This document shows, one piece after another, positions 1 through 10,272 of a stretch of DNA of 64,000 nucleotides. The position numbers and the translations under genes were made by a program. The notes under the pieces were generated by a model that worked only from the letters and a program-made list of their open reading frames with translations, did no database searches and had not been told where the DNA came from. Numbering within the stretch: the first letter of the stretch is position 1; the number at the start of each line of letters is the position of its first letter. The stretch is from Candidatus Epulonipiscium sp. (lineage in GTDB: Bacteria > Bacillota > Clostridia > Lachnospirales > Defluviitaleaceae), in assembly GCA_012521395.1 (NCBI GenBank), contig JAAYML010000092.1:1-64000 (forward strand). Reading direction: 5' to 3'.

Positions 1-53
1 ACTCAAAATCTGCCGGTGGCGACATCGTGGGGGTTCGAGTCCCTTCATCCGCA
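1..53 (+). tRNA. tRNA-Leu (anticodon CAA), 3' portion only; 5' end lies outside the window
   Basis: Anticodon loop CTCAAAA, long class-II variable arm (tgccggtggcgacatcgtg), T-arm GGGGG-TTCGAGT-CCCTT, acceptor 3' strand CATCCGC plus discriminator A. Confidence 0.85.
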
Positions 54-70
54 TGAAAAATACATAAAAA

Positions 71-93
71 ACTCAGCATTTGCTGAGTTTTTT
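71..93. terminator. Intrinsic terminator after the tRNA / NUDIX gene
   Basis: ACTCAGCA-TT-TGCTGAGT followed by TTTTTT; A-run on the other side, so possibly bidirectional. Confidence 0.8.
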
Positions 94-97
94 ATGT

Positions 98-568
98 TTA
101 TTTATATACATTTTTTCTGTAAGATTTAGGTCTTATCCATTGCTTCTTCTTTTCTAATTCCATATAAGCATAATATGCTTTTTTCATTATTTGCCGTTCA
201 TCATTAAATTTAAGCAAATGATAAGCTTCATGAAATTTATAAAATCCCGCATCAACAAAGTATTCTTCCTTCTGAGGCTTACAATAAAAACTGTTCGCCC
301 GCATTAAATACCAATGAACAGTTTTATTAACAATATCGTCCTTTCCCTGAAAAGTATACTGGCTATGACCTATGTATCGTATAACTTTTGCAGCCACAGA
401 TGTTTCCTCATATACTTCCCTTAATGCTGTCTGCCTGTACATTTCTCCGGGTTCTACCGTTCCCTTGGGAAGTACCCAGCCAACATACTTATGCTTATAA
501 TTCTTGTATAATAACAAGATTTTCCCTCTATGAATCACAACACCCCCGCAGCTTACTGCTTCTATCAT
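98..568 (-). CDS. NUDIX hydrolase
   Basis: Nudix box GTVEPGEMYRQTALREVYEET; internal ATG at 568 preceded by AGGAGG is the likely start (ORF track extends to 613). Confidence 0.85.
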   Translation of the reverse strand: MIEAVSCGGVVIHRGKILLLYKNYKHKYVGWVLPKGTVEPGEMYRQTALREVYEETSVAAKVIRYIGHSQYTFQGKDDIVNKTVHWYLMRANSFYCKPQKEEYFVDAGFYKFHEAYHLLKFNDERQIMKKAYYAYMELEKKKQWIRPKSYRKNVYK

Positions 569-778
569 AATAAATTCCTCCTGACGAATAAAAACTTCAT
601 GCAGAAAGGGCACACAAATGGCACACCAAAACGCATCGTTAATTCTTACTACTATTTTTAATTATTTTAATTATAACATAAAAAATTGAATTACTTATAA
701 CATGAAAAAGTATACATCTTTTTTTGATATTTTTCAACCTTGAGATTGCAAAAGAAAAATGCCATTTGTATTTTTTTA

Positions 779-1468
779 TCAATTTTTATATTTAAAAGGA
801 GATTGTTGTATATGTTCTTTCATTTTTCGCATTCCCTGAATCCACAGATATAACACAAAAGGAACGAATAAAATCATTAATAAAGAATTATTTAAAATGA
901 GAATAAAGTCATATATACCATGAAACAGCCAGGGTACAAAAAAAGCCGTAATAAGCATTGATTTTTTATTTTGATTAAATTTTGCTATGGCATAATAATA
1001 ACCCATAGAAACACCAAACAAGGCATGCCCTGGTACAGAAAAAACAGCCCTGGCTGCAGCTGTTTGAAAACCTCCTAAATAAGGATTTAAAACATAAAGA
1101 ATATTTTCCAGACCAGCAAAACCCAAAGAAATAAATACGGCATATACAATTCCATCAAAAGGCTCGTTAAAATTTCTATTTTTCCATATCAAAAAATATA
1201 AAACCAGATATTTAAAAAATTCTTCCGTTCCGGCAGCAACAACAAAGGCAGTAAACAGAGTTTCTCTTAAATGATTACCCTCAGGTGTTATATTGGTCAA
1301 TAAGATTTCTACCGCCATAATTGGAGTAGAAATTAATAAGCCAAAAAACAGTCCTAAAAGCAATAAGCGCAAGGGCTCTTTTTCATATTTATCACGGATA
1401 TAAATATAAAAACATGTAATAATCACAGGGGCCAATGCCAATTGAAATAAAGTCAGCACCAAGGTCAC
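779..1468 (-). CDS. PrsW-family intramembrane metalloprotease
   Basis: Multi-TM protein with AAGTEEFFKY and later HALFG / WLFHGIYDF motifs typical of PrsW/CPBP-like proteases. Confidence 0.8.
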   Translation of the reverse strand: MTLVLTLFQLALAPVIITCFYIYIRDKYEKEPLRLLLLGLFFGLLISTPIMAVEILLTNITPEGNHLRETLFTAFVVAAGTEEFFKYLVLYFLIWKNRNFNEPFDGIVYAVFISLGFAGLENILYVLNPYLGGFQTAAARAVFSVPGHALFGVSMGYYYAIAKFNQNKKSMLITAFFVPWLFHGIYDFILILNNSLLMILFVPFVLYLWIQGMRKMKEHIQQSPFKYKN

Positions 1469-1472
1469 CTTC

Positions 1473-2870
1473 TTATTGATTAATAACCATTTGCATCAAC
1501 TCTTTTGCAATAGGACCTGCAATCCTTCCCCCTGATCCCCCGTTTTCAATAATAACAGCAACAACAACTTCTGGTTTTTCTGCAGGAGCAAAACCAACAA
1601 ACCATGCATGATCTTCTCCTGAAGCATTTTGAGCCGTTCCAGTTTTCCCAGCAACAGTAACATTTTTAATCTTTGCCTGACTACCCGTCCCTTCATTTAC
1701 AACTCTTACCATCATTTCAGTCAACTGACTGGCAACTTCCGGACTAAATAAAACATCATATTTTTGCGGGATTTGTTTGTTTTTTTCTCTTCCATAGTTT
1801 GTTTCTACATGGTCAATAATATACGGCTTCATTAAAATTCCACCATTAGCAATGGCAGAAGTAATCATGGCCATATGTAAAGGAGAAACTAAGGTTTTTC
1901 CCTGACCAATAGCTGTTTCAATAATTTCTTTTTCCTCAGAATTCCTGGTTAAAGCAAAGCGACCTTTACTATATTCTAATTCATAAGGCAAATCTCGATT
2001 AAATAAAACTCTTTCAGAAATGAGCTGCATTTTTTCGCCTCCCAAATCCACACCAAGCTGAGAAAAAGCAGTATTACAGGAGACCGTAAAAGCTTTTTCC
2101 AGATCTACTTCCCCATGGGCCTGGGAATTATAACAGCGAATAGAATTGCCCTTGAAATTTGCTTCCCCACTACATCGATAATGAAAATCCTGCCAGTTTT
2201 CCATATTTTCTATGGTTGCTGCAGCCGTTACAATTTTATATACGGACCCTGGTGGATATAAACCCTGACTTGCTCTGTTCAGTAAAGGACTATTTTCTTC
2301 ATCTTGATTTAATTTTGCCCAATTTTCATCAATTTCATTAGGATTAAAATCCGGATAAGATACCATAGCAAGGATTTTACCTGTAGATGGTTCCATAACC
2401 ACAATGGCACCTTTCCTGCCTTTCAGCAATTCCCTTGCTTTATGCTGAATATCAGCATCCAAAGTTAAAATAATATTATTTCCTTTTAACTTATCTCCAG
2501 TAAATACTTGATTTACTCTTTGAATGAACCGGTCACTGACTTCCATAAGTATAAAATTTCCATAAGCTTCTACACCCGTTTTCCCTTTTTGTACATAGCC
2601 GACTACATGAGCAAAATCCCTGCCTTTGGGATATTCTCTGATTAAACGATCACCATTTTCGACCGTTCTGGCAAGAACTTCCCCATCTCTGTCGCGGATT
2701 TCTCCCCGGTGTATATTCTTTTCTAAAGCACTTAATCTTGGATTATATGTATTCACAATAACACTGGAACTGTCCACCATCAAAAATTTAAGTAAATATC
2801 CAATTAAGGCACAAAACATTAAAGCATAGAGCCAAAAGACTTTTTTAATGCTTTTTTTATAAGGAATCAT
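1473..2870 (-). CDS. Class B penicillin-binding protein (transpeptidase)
   Basis: SxxK in PPGSVYKI, SCN, AGKTGTAQ motifs; N-terminal TM. Likely start MIPYKK at 2870 (ORF to 2900). Confidence 0.88.
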   Translation of the reverse strand: MIPYKKSIKKVFWLYALMFCALIGYLLKFLMVDSSSVIVNTYNPRLSALEKNIHRGEIRDRDGEVLARTVENGDRLIREYPKGRDFAHVVGYVQKGKTGVEAYGNFILMEVSDRFIQRVNQVFTGDKLKGNNIILTLDADIQHKARELLKGRKGAIVVMEPSTGKILAMVSYPDFNPNEIDENWAKLNQDEENSPLLNRASQGLYPPGSVYKIVTAAATIENMENWQDFHYRCSGEANFKGNSIRCYNSQAHGEVDLEKAFTVSCNTAFSQLGVDLGGEKMQLISERVLFNRDLPYELEYSKGRFALTRNSEEKEIIETAIGQGKTLVSPLHMAMITSAIANGGILMKPYIIDHVETNYGREKNKQIPQKYDVLFSPEVASQLTEMMVRVVNEGTGSQAKIKNVTVAGKTGTAQNASGEDHAWFVGFAPAEKPEVVVAVIIENGGSGGRIAGPIAKELMQMVINQ

Positions 2871-4224
2871 CGTATTCCAACACTTCCTCTCTGGTCGCAT
2901 AATAGCTTTGTATCCATTGAAGAATGCCTGTTATCATGATACTGACAATAACAGAAGAACCCCCGTAACTGATAAAAGGGAGAGTCACTCCGGTTAAAGG
3001 AATCATTTTAATGACTCCGCCAATAATCAAAAAAGTCTGAATAGCAATTAGGCTTACAGCACCCATTGCAAGCAAAGAATAAAAAATTCTGTTAGATTTG
3101 AGGGCAATTAAAGTACCCCTTAAAATGATTAACAAGAAAACCAGGATAATGCCTATGCTAAAAAGATTTCCAAATTCCTCACAAATAGCCGAAAAAATAA
3201 AATCACTTTCTACAACAGGAATATGTTTAGGATATCCAGCCGTCAGACCACTGCCTAACCAGCCCCAGGTCCCTATGGCAAAAAGAGACTGAGTAATCTG
3301 ATAGCCTTTCGTATCAATTTCTTTCCAGGGATTTAACCAGGCCTGAACCCTGACCTGTACATGGCTGAATAATTTATAAGCTAAAACTGAAGCCAAAGAA
3401 GCGCCTCCTAAGCCACCAAAAAACAGCAAGGAACTGGAAGTACGGACATAAACCAATATTAAAAAAGTAAGGAAAAATATCAGGGCTCCTCCTAAATCTC
3501 TTTGCAGTACCAACACCAGTACATAACCACCAGCCATCGAGCTTGGAAGAATTAAATCTTTTATAGAATGATAAGCTCTTAATGCAGATGCTAAATAAAA
3601 TATAAATAAGAACTTTACGATTTCTGAAGGCTGAAAAGCAAAATTCCCGATATAAATCCAGTTGTAAGCACCATATCTTTCTTTTCCCAGAATAAAAGGA
3701 GAAAGAATAAATATCCAACCAAGAATTAAATAGAGATATTTGAAAGCTTCAAACCTGGGTACAATTTTAAAGACAAGGGGAATAAAAATCATTACAAAGG
3801 TTCCTGCCAAAAACCAAATAATTTGTTTTTTAGCCAAATCGTGATCTATTCTTTCCAGCATAATGAGTCCTACAACCATTAAAAAAAGTATACAATTCCA
3901 TATCACAGGATCGGATTTTTTATAAATGAGAGAAGTAAAAATCATGAAAAGAATAATAAATGCAAGACCAAAAGCACTTAATTTCATAATTTCAATGATT
4001 TGAACAGAATCTTTGGAAGTCATCATTAATATGACAAAAGCTAAAACATGCGTCAATACAATCATAAACCGCTGCATATAAATCTTATTTATAAATTCAC
4101 CTGTTTCATTTTCTTTTTCAAAAATAATTGCCTTATAACCCGACCATAAAAAAATAAAAATAAACAAAACAAAAGCATATCTGGATATGAGTATTAAGAT
4201 ATCAATGATGGACTCCTTTAACAT
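2857..4224 (-). CDS. FtsW/RodA/SpoVE-family SEDS glycosyltransferase
   Basis: Polytopic membrane protein with GWLGSGLTAGYPKHIPVVESDFIFSAICEEFG and LPFISYGGSS motifs; overlaps start of the PBP gene (SEDS-bPBP pair). Confidence 0.9.
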   Translation of the reverse strand: MLKESIIDILILISRYAFVLFIFIFLWSGYKAIIFEKENETGEFINKIYMQRFMIVLTHVLAFVILMMTSKDSVQIIEIMKLSAFGLAFIILFMIFTSLIYKKSDPVIWNCILFLMVVGLIMLERIDHDLAKKQIIWFLAGTFVMIFIPLVFKIVPRFEAFKYLYLILGWIFILSPFILGKERYGAYNWIYIGNFAFQPSEIVKFLFIFYLASALRAYHSIKDLILPSSMAGGYVLVLVLQRDLGGALIFFLTFLILVYVRTSSSLLFFGGLGGASLASVLAYKLFSHVQVRVQAWLNPWKEIDTKGYQITQSLFAIGTWGWLGSGLTAGYPKHIPVVESDFIFSAICEEFGNLFSIGIILVFLLIILRGTLIALKSNRIFYSLLAMGAVSLIAIQTFLIIGGVIKMIPLTGVTLPFISYGGSSVIVSIMITGILQWIQSYYATREEVLEYDDSL

Positions 4225-4234
4225 GTCTTTTCAC

Positions 4235-6637
4235 CTACTCTACTCCTCTGAAATAATGACCTTTCGTATATTCCTTATCTTTATATTTTTTAAAATAAAT
4301 TTCTGGCTTGTCAATATAACTTTCAATAATGTCTTTTATTTCATTTTTTTCTTCCAAATAAAAATCTAAGCGCAAAGAACTGATCGGCAGAGATAAAATT
4401 TTATCTAAATCTTTTAAAAGTAAAAGAGGCTTGCTATTGTAAATCATCATCAAACAAGAAGAACAATCTTGTTCTATCGGAAAAGCTTCGTTCTTACGGT
4501 CCATAAGCTTGTATCTTTCTTTTTTCCCTTTACAATGACAAGGGCAAGAAGATGAACGCTTGCCTATAGTATTGCCCATAACGCACTGTTTAGTAACCAT
4601 AAGAGGTAAATAACCATATCCTATAATTTCCAGACCTTTTCCGTAAAAAACTTTTAATTCATCATAATTGAGTTCCGGAGAAAGCGTCAAAGCTTTCATG
4701 CCATGATTTAACCAATAATCAACAGATAATTGATTAAAAATATTAAAAGTATAATCCAGGATTTTTTCCTTGTTTGAATTTTTTAGCTGATACACTTGTC
4801 CATAAGTTCTTAATAAATATCCATCTATAGAACTGTTTTCTAAATTATACCATATTTTTTCTTTTTTGTAATTTAAATCGATCCTGGGCAAAGCTAAAAG
4901 TAATGCTTTATTGTGTTTGTGACAAAGCCTGGCTGCTTTTTCAATGTCTGCATTGGTATAATGATTTAAATCCATATAAATTCGTTTTACTTTTGGATGA
5001 AGAGCATATTCTATGTCTTCAAGATTTTTTAATAAGACATTAAACACTTTATTCGGATTCATTATACTTTCTTTTATATTGACCATTAAATTTCGTTTGT
5101 TTAAAGATGTATCTCTTCTGGACTTTTCTATGATAATATTTGCAAATGCTTCAATAGCTTTTCTCCGGATCAAGTTTAATTCACTTATCGCTAAATAGGC
5201 ATCCTGATCACAATCTATATTTATAGATTTAAATATAAAAGGTGTATTTCCTGTCTTGCTGATTTGAGCTTTTATTCTTTCTTCGGTTAATGGCTGATTC
5301 TTTGCCTCTTCAACCACAGGACCTGCTAATTCAAAAAAGTTACCTTGATCATCCCATAATTGTAACAATAAAGGCATATGTTTTTTGAATCTTAAATTTC
5401 CATATATATTATATTTACGAATATCTTTAGAGTAGGTCTTTTGTATCTGTTCCAACAATTCCTTGTCTTTGGTTTTATATACTAAATCGCCTTTTTTCAC
5501 TGGCTCATTTAAATATATACTTATCTTTTCTCCTGCCTTACTTGCTTTTGAAATTTCAACACCTGTGTTTTCTTTTTCTTTTCTCCATATTTCAATGCCA
5601 TCACCAGCTTTTAAATCCACAGTTGTATCGATAACGCATTTTTTTGTTCTTACATCATAATCCTTAACCTTTCCTGCATAAATTCCCCAATGTTTAGGAT
5701 TTTCAAAACTCATCATTTCCTTAGACCCTTGAGAAAAAAGATAGCCCTTTGAAAAACCACCTCTGTTAAAGAGCTGGGCAAGGATTTTTATATCCTGCTC
5801 ATCGACTAAGTAATCATCAGCCTTTTCGAAATATAAATCAATATATTTCCTATAGATACCTGCTACTGCTCCTACATATTCCGGCCGTTTCATTCTGCCT
5901 TCTATCTTAAAAGATTTTATTCCTGCTTCAATCATTTGAGGAATATAATCTAAGGTCTGAATATCCTTGGGACTTAAAAGATAGCCTGACATCATTTCAC
6001 GATGATTTTCACCCATTAAACGGTAAGGGAGCCTGCAGGGCTGGGCACATCTTCCCCTGTTTCCGCTTCTGCCGCCAATCATACTGCTCATTAAACACTG
6101 GCCTGAATAACTAAAGCATAAGGCACCATGAACAAACACTTCAATTTCTAGATTTGTTCTTTCAGTTATATAAGATATTTCTTCTAAACTAAGTTCCCTG
6201 CTTAATACAACTCTGTCAAAGCGAAGACTCTCTAAAAACTTTACACCTTCTAAATTATGAATGGTCATTTGAGTACTGGCATGCAGACTTATCTTTGGAA
6301 ATACTTTTTTTATTTCCACCGCAGTACCTATATCCTGAACAATAAAAGCGTCCACTCCCAATTGATATAACTGGTTCAAAAAATCAAATAAATCATCCAA
6401 TTCTTTTTGCTTATACAAGGTATTAACCGTAATATAGACTTTCACATTCCTGAGATGACAGTAATCTATAATTTCCTTTAGATCTTCAATCGTAAAATTG
6501 TCAGCATATTGTCTTGCACTAAAAGCTTTCCCCCCCAGATAAATGGCATCACAGCCGTTGCTGACCGCAGCTTTTACACTTTCTTTCGTTCCCACTGGGG
6601 CAAGAAGTTCTACACTTCGTTTATCCAATTCTATCAC
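4235..6637 (-). CDS. Peptidase U32 family protein with C-terminal extension (YhbU/RlhA-type)
   Basis: N-terminal ELLAPVGTKESVKAAVSNGCDAIYLGG, FVHGALCFSYSGQCLMSSMIGGRSGNRGRCAQPCRLPY, KIEGRMKRPEYV. Confidence 0.88.
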   Translation of the reverse strand: MIELDKRSVELLAPVGTKESVKAAVSNGCDAIYLGGKAFSARQYADNFTIEDLKEIIDYCHLRNVKVYITVNTLYKQKELDDLFDFLNQLYQLGVDAFIVQDIGTAVEIKKVFPKISLHASTQMTIHNLEGVKFLESLRFDRVVLSRELSLEEISYITERTNLEIEVFVHGALCFSYSGQCLMSSMIGGRSGNRGRCAQPCRLPYRLMGENHREMMSGYLLSPKDIQTLDYIPQMIEAGIKSFKIEGRMKRPEYVGAVAGIYRKYIDLYFEKADDYLVDEQDIKILAQLFNRGGFSKGYLFSQGSKEMMSFENPKHWGIYAGKVKDYDVRTKKCVIDTTVDLKAGDGIEIWRKEKENTGVEISKASKAGEKISIYLNEPVKKGDLVYKTKDKELLEQIQKTYSKDIRKYNIYGNLRFKKHMPLLLQLWDDQGNFFELAGPVVEEAKNQPLTEERIKAQISKTGNTPFIFKSINIDCDQDAYLAISELNLIRRKAIEAFANIIIEKSRRDTSLNKRNLMVNIKESIMNPNKVFNVLLKNLEDIEYALHPKVKRIYMDLNHYTNADIEKAARLCHKHNKALLLALPRIDLNYKKEKIWYNLENSSIDGYLLRTYGQVYQLKNSNKEKILDYTFNIFNQLSVDYWLNHGMKALTLSPELNYDELKVFYGKGLEIIGYGYLPLMVTKQCVMGNTIGKRSSSCPCHCKGKKERYKLMDRKNEAFPIEQDCSSCLMMIYNSKPLLLLKDLDKILSLPISSLRLDFYLEEKNEIKDIIESYIDKPEIYFKKYKDKEYTKGHYFRGVE

Positions 6638-6662
6638 CCTGTTAAAAAAATTTAGTATAGAG

Positions 6663-6697
6663 AAAAGGGGAGTTAATAATTATATTACTCCCCTTTT
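6663..6697 (-). terminator. Intrinsic terminator downstream of zapA
   Basis: AAAAGGGGAGT...ACTCCCCTTTT inverted repeat between zapA and the U32 gene. Confidence 0.7.
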
Positions 6698-6718
6698 AAG
6701 TTTATTCTATTCAATTAC

Positions 6719-7168
6719 TTACTTGTCACCTGAAATCCTGTTATTTACATTTGAATCAAATATATTGATATATTCTTCAAGCTCCATTTGACTTTTTTTA
6801 ATTTCAACTTCCTGTTTACTGATAGTATCCCTTAATTCCCGATTTTCTTTTCTTAAATTAGCCAATTCACTTTGATAAGATTTAATTTGCTTGTTTTTAT
6901 CTTCTAATACCTTTTCTAAATCCTTCATACGTTTTTCTAAATGATTCATTGACTCAGATAACTTAAATAAATCATCCGCCACATTTATGGAAGTCAATAT
7001 AGCAATCATACTTGTACTCAGGGTTTTTGATGCTTCAGCATTCTTAATCTCATTCATTTTTTTATCAATATATAAAGCTACTCTTTGAATATATTCTTCT
7101 GATTCATTGCCTACCAAGGTATATACTTTGCCGTTTATAATGACTTCGATTTTATTCTTTTTTTCCAT
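6719..7168 (-). CDS. zapA: Cell division protein ZapA
   Basis: N-terminal KIEVIINGKVYTLVGNESEEYIQRVALYIDKKMNEI followed by coiled coil; upstream of U32 peptidase gene, a common Firmicutes arrangement. Confidence 0.85.
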   Translation of the reverse strand: MEKKNKIEVIINGKVYTLVGNESEEYIQRVALYIDKKMNEIKNAEASKTLSTSMIAILTSINVADDLFKLSESMNHLEKRMKDLEKVLEDKNKQIKSYQSELANLRKENRELRDTISKQEVEIKKSQMELEEYINIFDSNVNNRISGDK

Positions 7169-7242
7169 ATGACCGCTCCTTAGTATAAAAGAAGTACTAT
7201 TATAAGTATTATAACATATTAAAACAGATAAACAATATATTA

Positions 7243-7833
7243 TTATTCATTATTTGTTAAATATTCCTGAGATATTAAATCAATTAACTTTTTCAAAGCT
7301 ATCGTTTCAGCCATAATGGTAAGTACAAGCATAAACACAGAAGCGATATCTTTTTCATTTTCATTAATATGATAATCTTCCAGCTTTTTGTTCACTTCTT
7401 CTAGAGTACTGGGCAGATATTGTTTCCAGTCTTTTAAGGCTTTCGCATGAAGGTGAATATAATCACTATATAAATCCGACACTTTTATCATATCATCATC
7501 AAAGCTTGTGGTATTTTTTAAAATAGGACCAAAGAGCGTTTTTATTTCATCCAAAGAATAAATCAGTTTCAAATTATCTACAAGAGTAAGCAAAATTAAA
7601 TGATTCTTAGTATAATATCTTTTATCAACTGGTGGGGGAATAACACCTACTCTAACGTAATTTTGAATCATGGTCTTAGTAAAATTTTTACCATTTCTCT
7701 TAAAAAAACGGACAACTTGCGAAATTGTCATCTCTTCATTAAACGTTTCAAAATTAATCAACTGTTCATTTTCTGAAACCTTTTTTGCCAATTCCATCAG
7801 ACGTTCTTCATTTAAGGCTTTTTTACCACCCAT
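7243..7833 (-). CDS. DUF1836 domain protein (MerR-like N-terminal helix-turn-helix)
   Basis: MTISQVVRFFKRNGKNFTKTMIQNYVRVGVIPPPVDKRYYTKNHLILLTLVDNLK. Confidence 0.75.
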   Translation of the reverse strand: MGGKKALNEERLMELAKKVSENEQLINFETFNEEMTISQVVRFFKRNGKNFTKTMIQNYVRVGVIPPPVDKRYYTKNHLILLTLVDNLKLIYSLDEIKTLFGPILKNTTSFDDDMIKVSDLYSDYIHLHAKALKDWKQYLPSTLEEVNKKLEDYHINENEKDIASVFMLVLTIMAETIALKKLIDLISQEYLTNNE

Positions 7834-7899
7834 ACAACCCCTCTTTCTTTAGTTTTAAACAATTTAATCATTTAACCCTATATAAGATATCTATAGAGG

Positions 7900-7916
7900 A
7901 TAGAGTTCTACTCTAT
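7900..7916. promoter_or_regulatory. 17-bp dyad ATAGAGT-TCT-ACTCTAT (candidate operator)
   Basis: Perfect 7-bp arms placed over the predicted transcription start of the DUF1836 gene. Confidence 0.5.
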
Positions 7917-7920
7917 TATC

Positions 7921-7948
7921 ATTATATCATTATATTATCAGTTGTCAA
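7921..7948 (-). promoter_or_regulatory. Sigma-A-like promoter for the DUF1836 gene
   Basis: Minus strand TTGACA - 16 nt - TATAAT. Confidence 0.65.
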
Positions 7949-7951
7949 TTA

Positions 7952-7993
7952 AAAAGAGAAGAAAGCCGCTTGTTGAGCCACTTTTCTTCTCTT
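7952..7993 (-). terminator. Intrinsic terminator downstream of ruvB
   Basis: AAGAGAAGAAAG...CTTTTCTTCTCTT arms, with U-rich tract on the minus strand. Confidence 0.65.
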
Positions 7994-7999
7994 CAATTA

Positions 8000-9001
8000 T
8001 TACAGTTTCAATTGTTCTATTCCAAAATGTTTATACGCAAAATCCGTAACAACTCTTCCTCTTGGAGTTCTGTTGATAAAACCTAATTGTATCAAATAGG
8101 GTTCATATACATCTTCTATGGTATCATTTTCTTCTCCAATAGCTGCTGCTAAAGTATCAATACCAACAGGACCTCCACCAAATTTTTCAATCATCGTCAT
8201 AATCATTTTTCTGTCTATCCTGTCTAAACCCATCTTATCTACTTCTAATGCTTCCAAAGCTAAAGAAGCTACTTTTTCATCAATAAAACTGTTATATTTT
8301 ACTTCTGCAAAGTCTCTGACTCTCTTTAAAAGTCTATTAGCTATTCTTGGTGTGCCTCTTGATCTTTTAGCAATTTCATATGCTCCTGAAGAGTCTATTT
8401 CGATACCTAATACTTTAGCAGATCGACTGACAATTTCCGCTAATTCTGAAGGGGTATAAAATTCCAGTCTTTGAATAACTCCAAATCTGTCCCTGAGCGG
8501 TGCTGTGAGCAAACCTGCCCGTGTAGTAGCACCTACTAAAGTAAATTTAGGCAACTCTAATCTTATAGATCGGGCACTGGGACCTTTGCCTATAACAATA
8601 TCAATAACATAATCCTCCATAGCAGGATAAAGAATCTCTTCAATACTTCTGTTCAAACGATGGATTTCATCGATAAATAATAAATCCCCTTCATTTAAAT
8701 TATTAAGAATTGCTGCCATATCACCAGGTTTTTCAATAGCAGGTCCGGAGGTAATCTTAATATTTACCTTCATTTCATTGGCAATAATATTAGCCAAAGT
8801 CGTTTTTCCCAGCCCTGGTGGTCCATAAAGCAAGACATGGTCCAGAGTTTCTTTCCGGTTCATGGCTGCTTTAATAAATACTTTTAAATTATTTTTTACT
8901 TTTTCCTGACCAATATAATCATCAAAAGTCTTCGGACGGATACCTGCTTCCATTTCAAAATCTTCAGCACGAAGTTCAGCACTAATAATCCGATCTTTCA
9001 T
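8000..9001 (-). CDS. ruvB: Holliday junction branch migration DNA helicase RuvB
   Basis: [27 protein letters not shown]..., [22 protein letters not shown]; highly characteristic. Start likely at the internal ATG 9001 (ORF to 9010). Confidence 0.97.
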   Translation of the reverse strand: MKDRIISAELRAEDFEMEAGIRPKTFDDYIGQEKVKNNLKVFIKAAMNRKETLDHVLLYGPPGLGKTTLANIIANEMKVNIKITSGPAIEKPGDMAAILNNLNEGDLLFIDEIHRLNRSIEEILYPAMEDYVIDIVIGKGPSARSIRLELPKFTLVGATTRAGLLTAPLRDRFGVIQRLEFYTPSELAEIVSRSAKVLGIEIDSSGAYEIAKRSRGTPRIANRLLKRVRDFAEVKYNSFIDEKVASLALEALEVDKMGLDRIDRKMIMTMIEKFGGGPVGIDTLAAAIGEENDTIEDVYEPYLIQLGFINRTPRGRVVTDFAYKHFGIEQLKL

Positions 9002-9019
9002 AAATTTCACCTGTTTTCA

Positions 9020-9628
9020 TTATATTGTTGATAATTTCTTTAATGAAGCTTTTATAACTGCTTCAAGTTCCATTCCCTCAGTATACACTTGTCTGACTGC
9101 CTGCAAAGCTTCCGCTCTTTTGTAACCTAAAGCCATTAAGGCAGATAAAGCATCTTCTACAAGGCCATTATTTTCCAAAGATACTGTTTGTAATTCATTT
9201 AAATCCATTACAGGAAGGTTTCCCATTTTATCTTTTAACTCTAAAACAATCCTTTGTGCCGTTTTTTTACCAATACCTGAGACACTCGACAACAATTTTA
9301 TATCTGCAGATACAATGGCCATATATATATCCATTGGAGACAAAACGGATAAAATATTGATTGCTCCTTTAGGACCTATTCCGCTGACCGTTATTAACTT
9401 TTCAAAGACACTTTGTTCTTCTTTGGATAAAAAACCATATAAACACAATTCATCTTCTTTAACCTGAAGATAAGTATAAATTTTTAATTCACCGCCCAAA
9501 GGAGGAAGTTTTTCCATCGCAGAAAGAGGAACAGCCAGTTTATAGCCTACTCCGTTTACTTCTATAATTAAAGAACCTTCATCAGCATACTCTAAGGTTC
9601 CTTTTAAATAGTTTATCAAAAAACTCAT
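9020..9628 (-). CDS. ruvA: Holliday junction branch migration protein RuvA
   Basis: LKGTLEYADEGSLIIEVNGVGYKLAVP, VSGIGPKGAINILS, VSGIGKKTAQRIVLELKDK (two HhH motifs). Confidence 0.96.
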   Translation of the reverse strand: MSFLINYLKGTLEYADEGSLIIEVNGVGYKLAVPLSAMEKLPPLGGELKIYTYLQVKEDELCLYGFLSKEEQSVFEKLITVSGIGPKGAINILSVLSPMDIYMAIVSADIKLLSSVSGIGKKTAQRIVLELKDKMGNLPVMDLNELQTVSLENNGLVEDALSALMALGYKRAEALQAVRQVYTEGMELEAVIKASLKKLSTI

Positions 9629-9692
9629 CCTTTCACAAATAATAGAAGAACATCTGTTCTTTGATTATAAACGATTTGCAAATAAAATACAA

Positions 9693-10262
9693 CTAATATA
9701 GCCAGTCTTTATCCGTAACAATTAAATCCAGGGGAATATCATGTTTTTGAGCAGGTATTCTGTCTATAAGTTGAAAGTTATAGGCCAGACCAATTGTCTT
9801 CATTACTTTATCTTTATATTTTCGCAGGTAGCTGTCGTAATAACCACCACCATAGCCTATTCTATTTTTGTTCAAATCAAATACAACTCCCGGGACTAAT
9901 ATAAGCGTATACTGACTTGCCTCCACAGGACGTACACATTCTTTTTTTGGCTCAAGGACACCAAAATGACCTGTCTCTAATTCATCTAGCGAATAAATCA
10001 TAGAAAAAAACATTTCTCTTTTTATCGCATCTACTTTGGGGACGGCAACTGTTTTTCCATCTTCCAGTGCCTTTTTTATGATTTTAACCGTACTGACTTC
10101 TTTTTTCATACTTACATAAGTAAACAGCTCTTTACAATGAAAATAATCATTGGAATTTATAAATTTTCTATATATTCTATCGCTTTTTTTCTCAACTTCT
10201 TCGAAAGAGAGCTCATTTCTTTTTTTTAAAAATACAGTCCGTAAGTTCTTTTTTTCATCCAT
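9693..10262 (-). CDS. 5-formyltetrahydrofolate cyclo-ligase
   Basis: LVPGVVFDLNKNRIGYGGGYYDSYL motif, 189 aa. Confidence 0.92.
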   Translation of the reverse strand: MDEKKNLRTVFLKKRNELSFEEVEKKSDRIYRKFINSNDYFHCKELFTYVSMKKEVSTVKIIKKALEDGKTVAVPKVDAIKREMFFSMIYSLDELETGHFGVLEPKKECVRPVEASQYTLILVPGVVFDLNKNRIGYGGGYYDSYLRKYKDKVMKTIGLAYNFQLIDRIPAQKHDIPLDLIVTDKDWLY

Positions 10263-10272
10263 CCAAATTCTC

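Noticed and set aside
3374-3718. 114-aa minus-strand ORF within the ftsW/rodA-like gene
   Set aside because: Alternative frame of a conserved SEDS gene; no RBS evidence.
8118-8459. 113-aa plus-strand ORF inside ruvB
   Set aside because: Lies entirely antisense to ruvB; no RBS and no recognisable motif.
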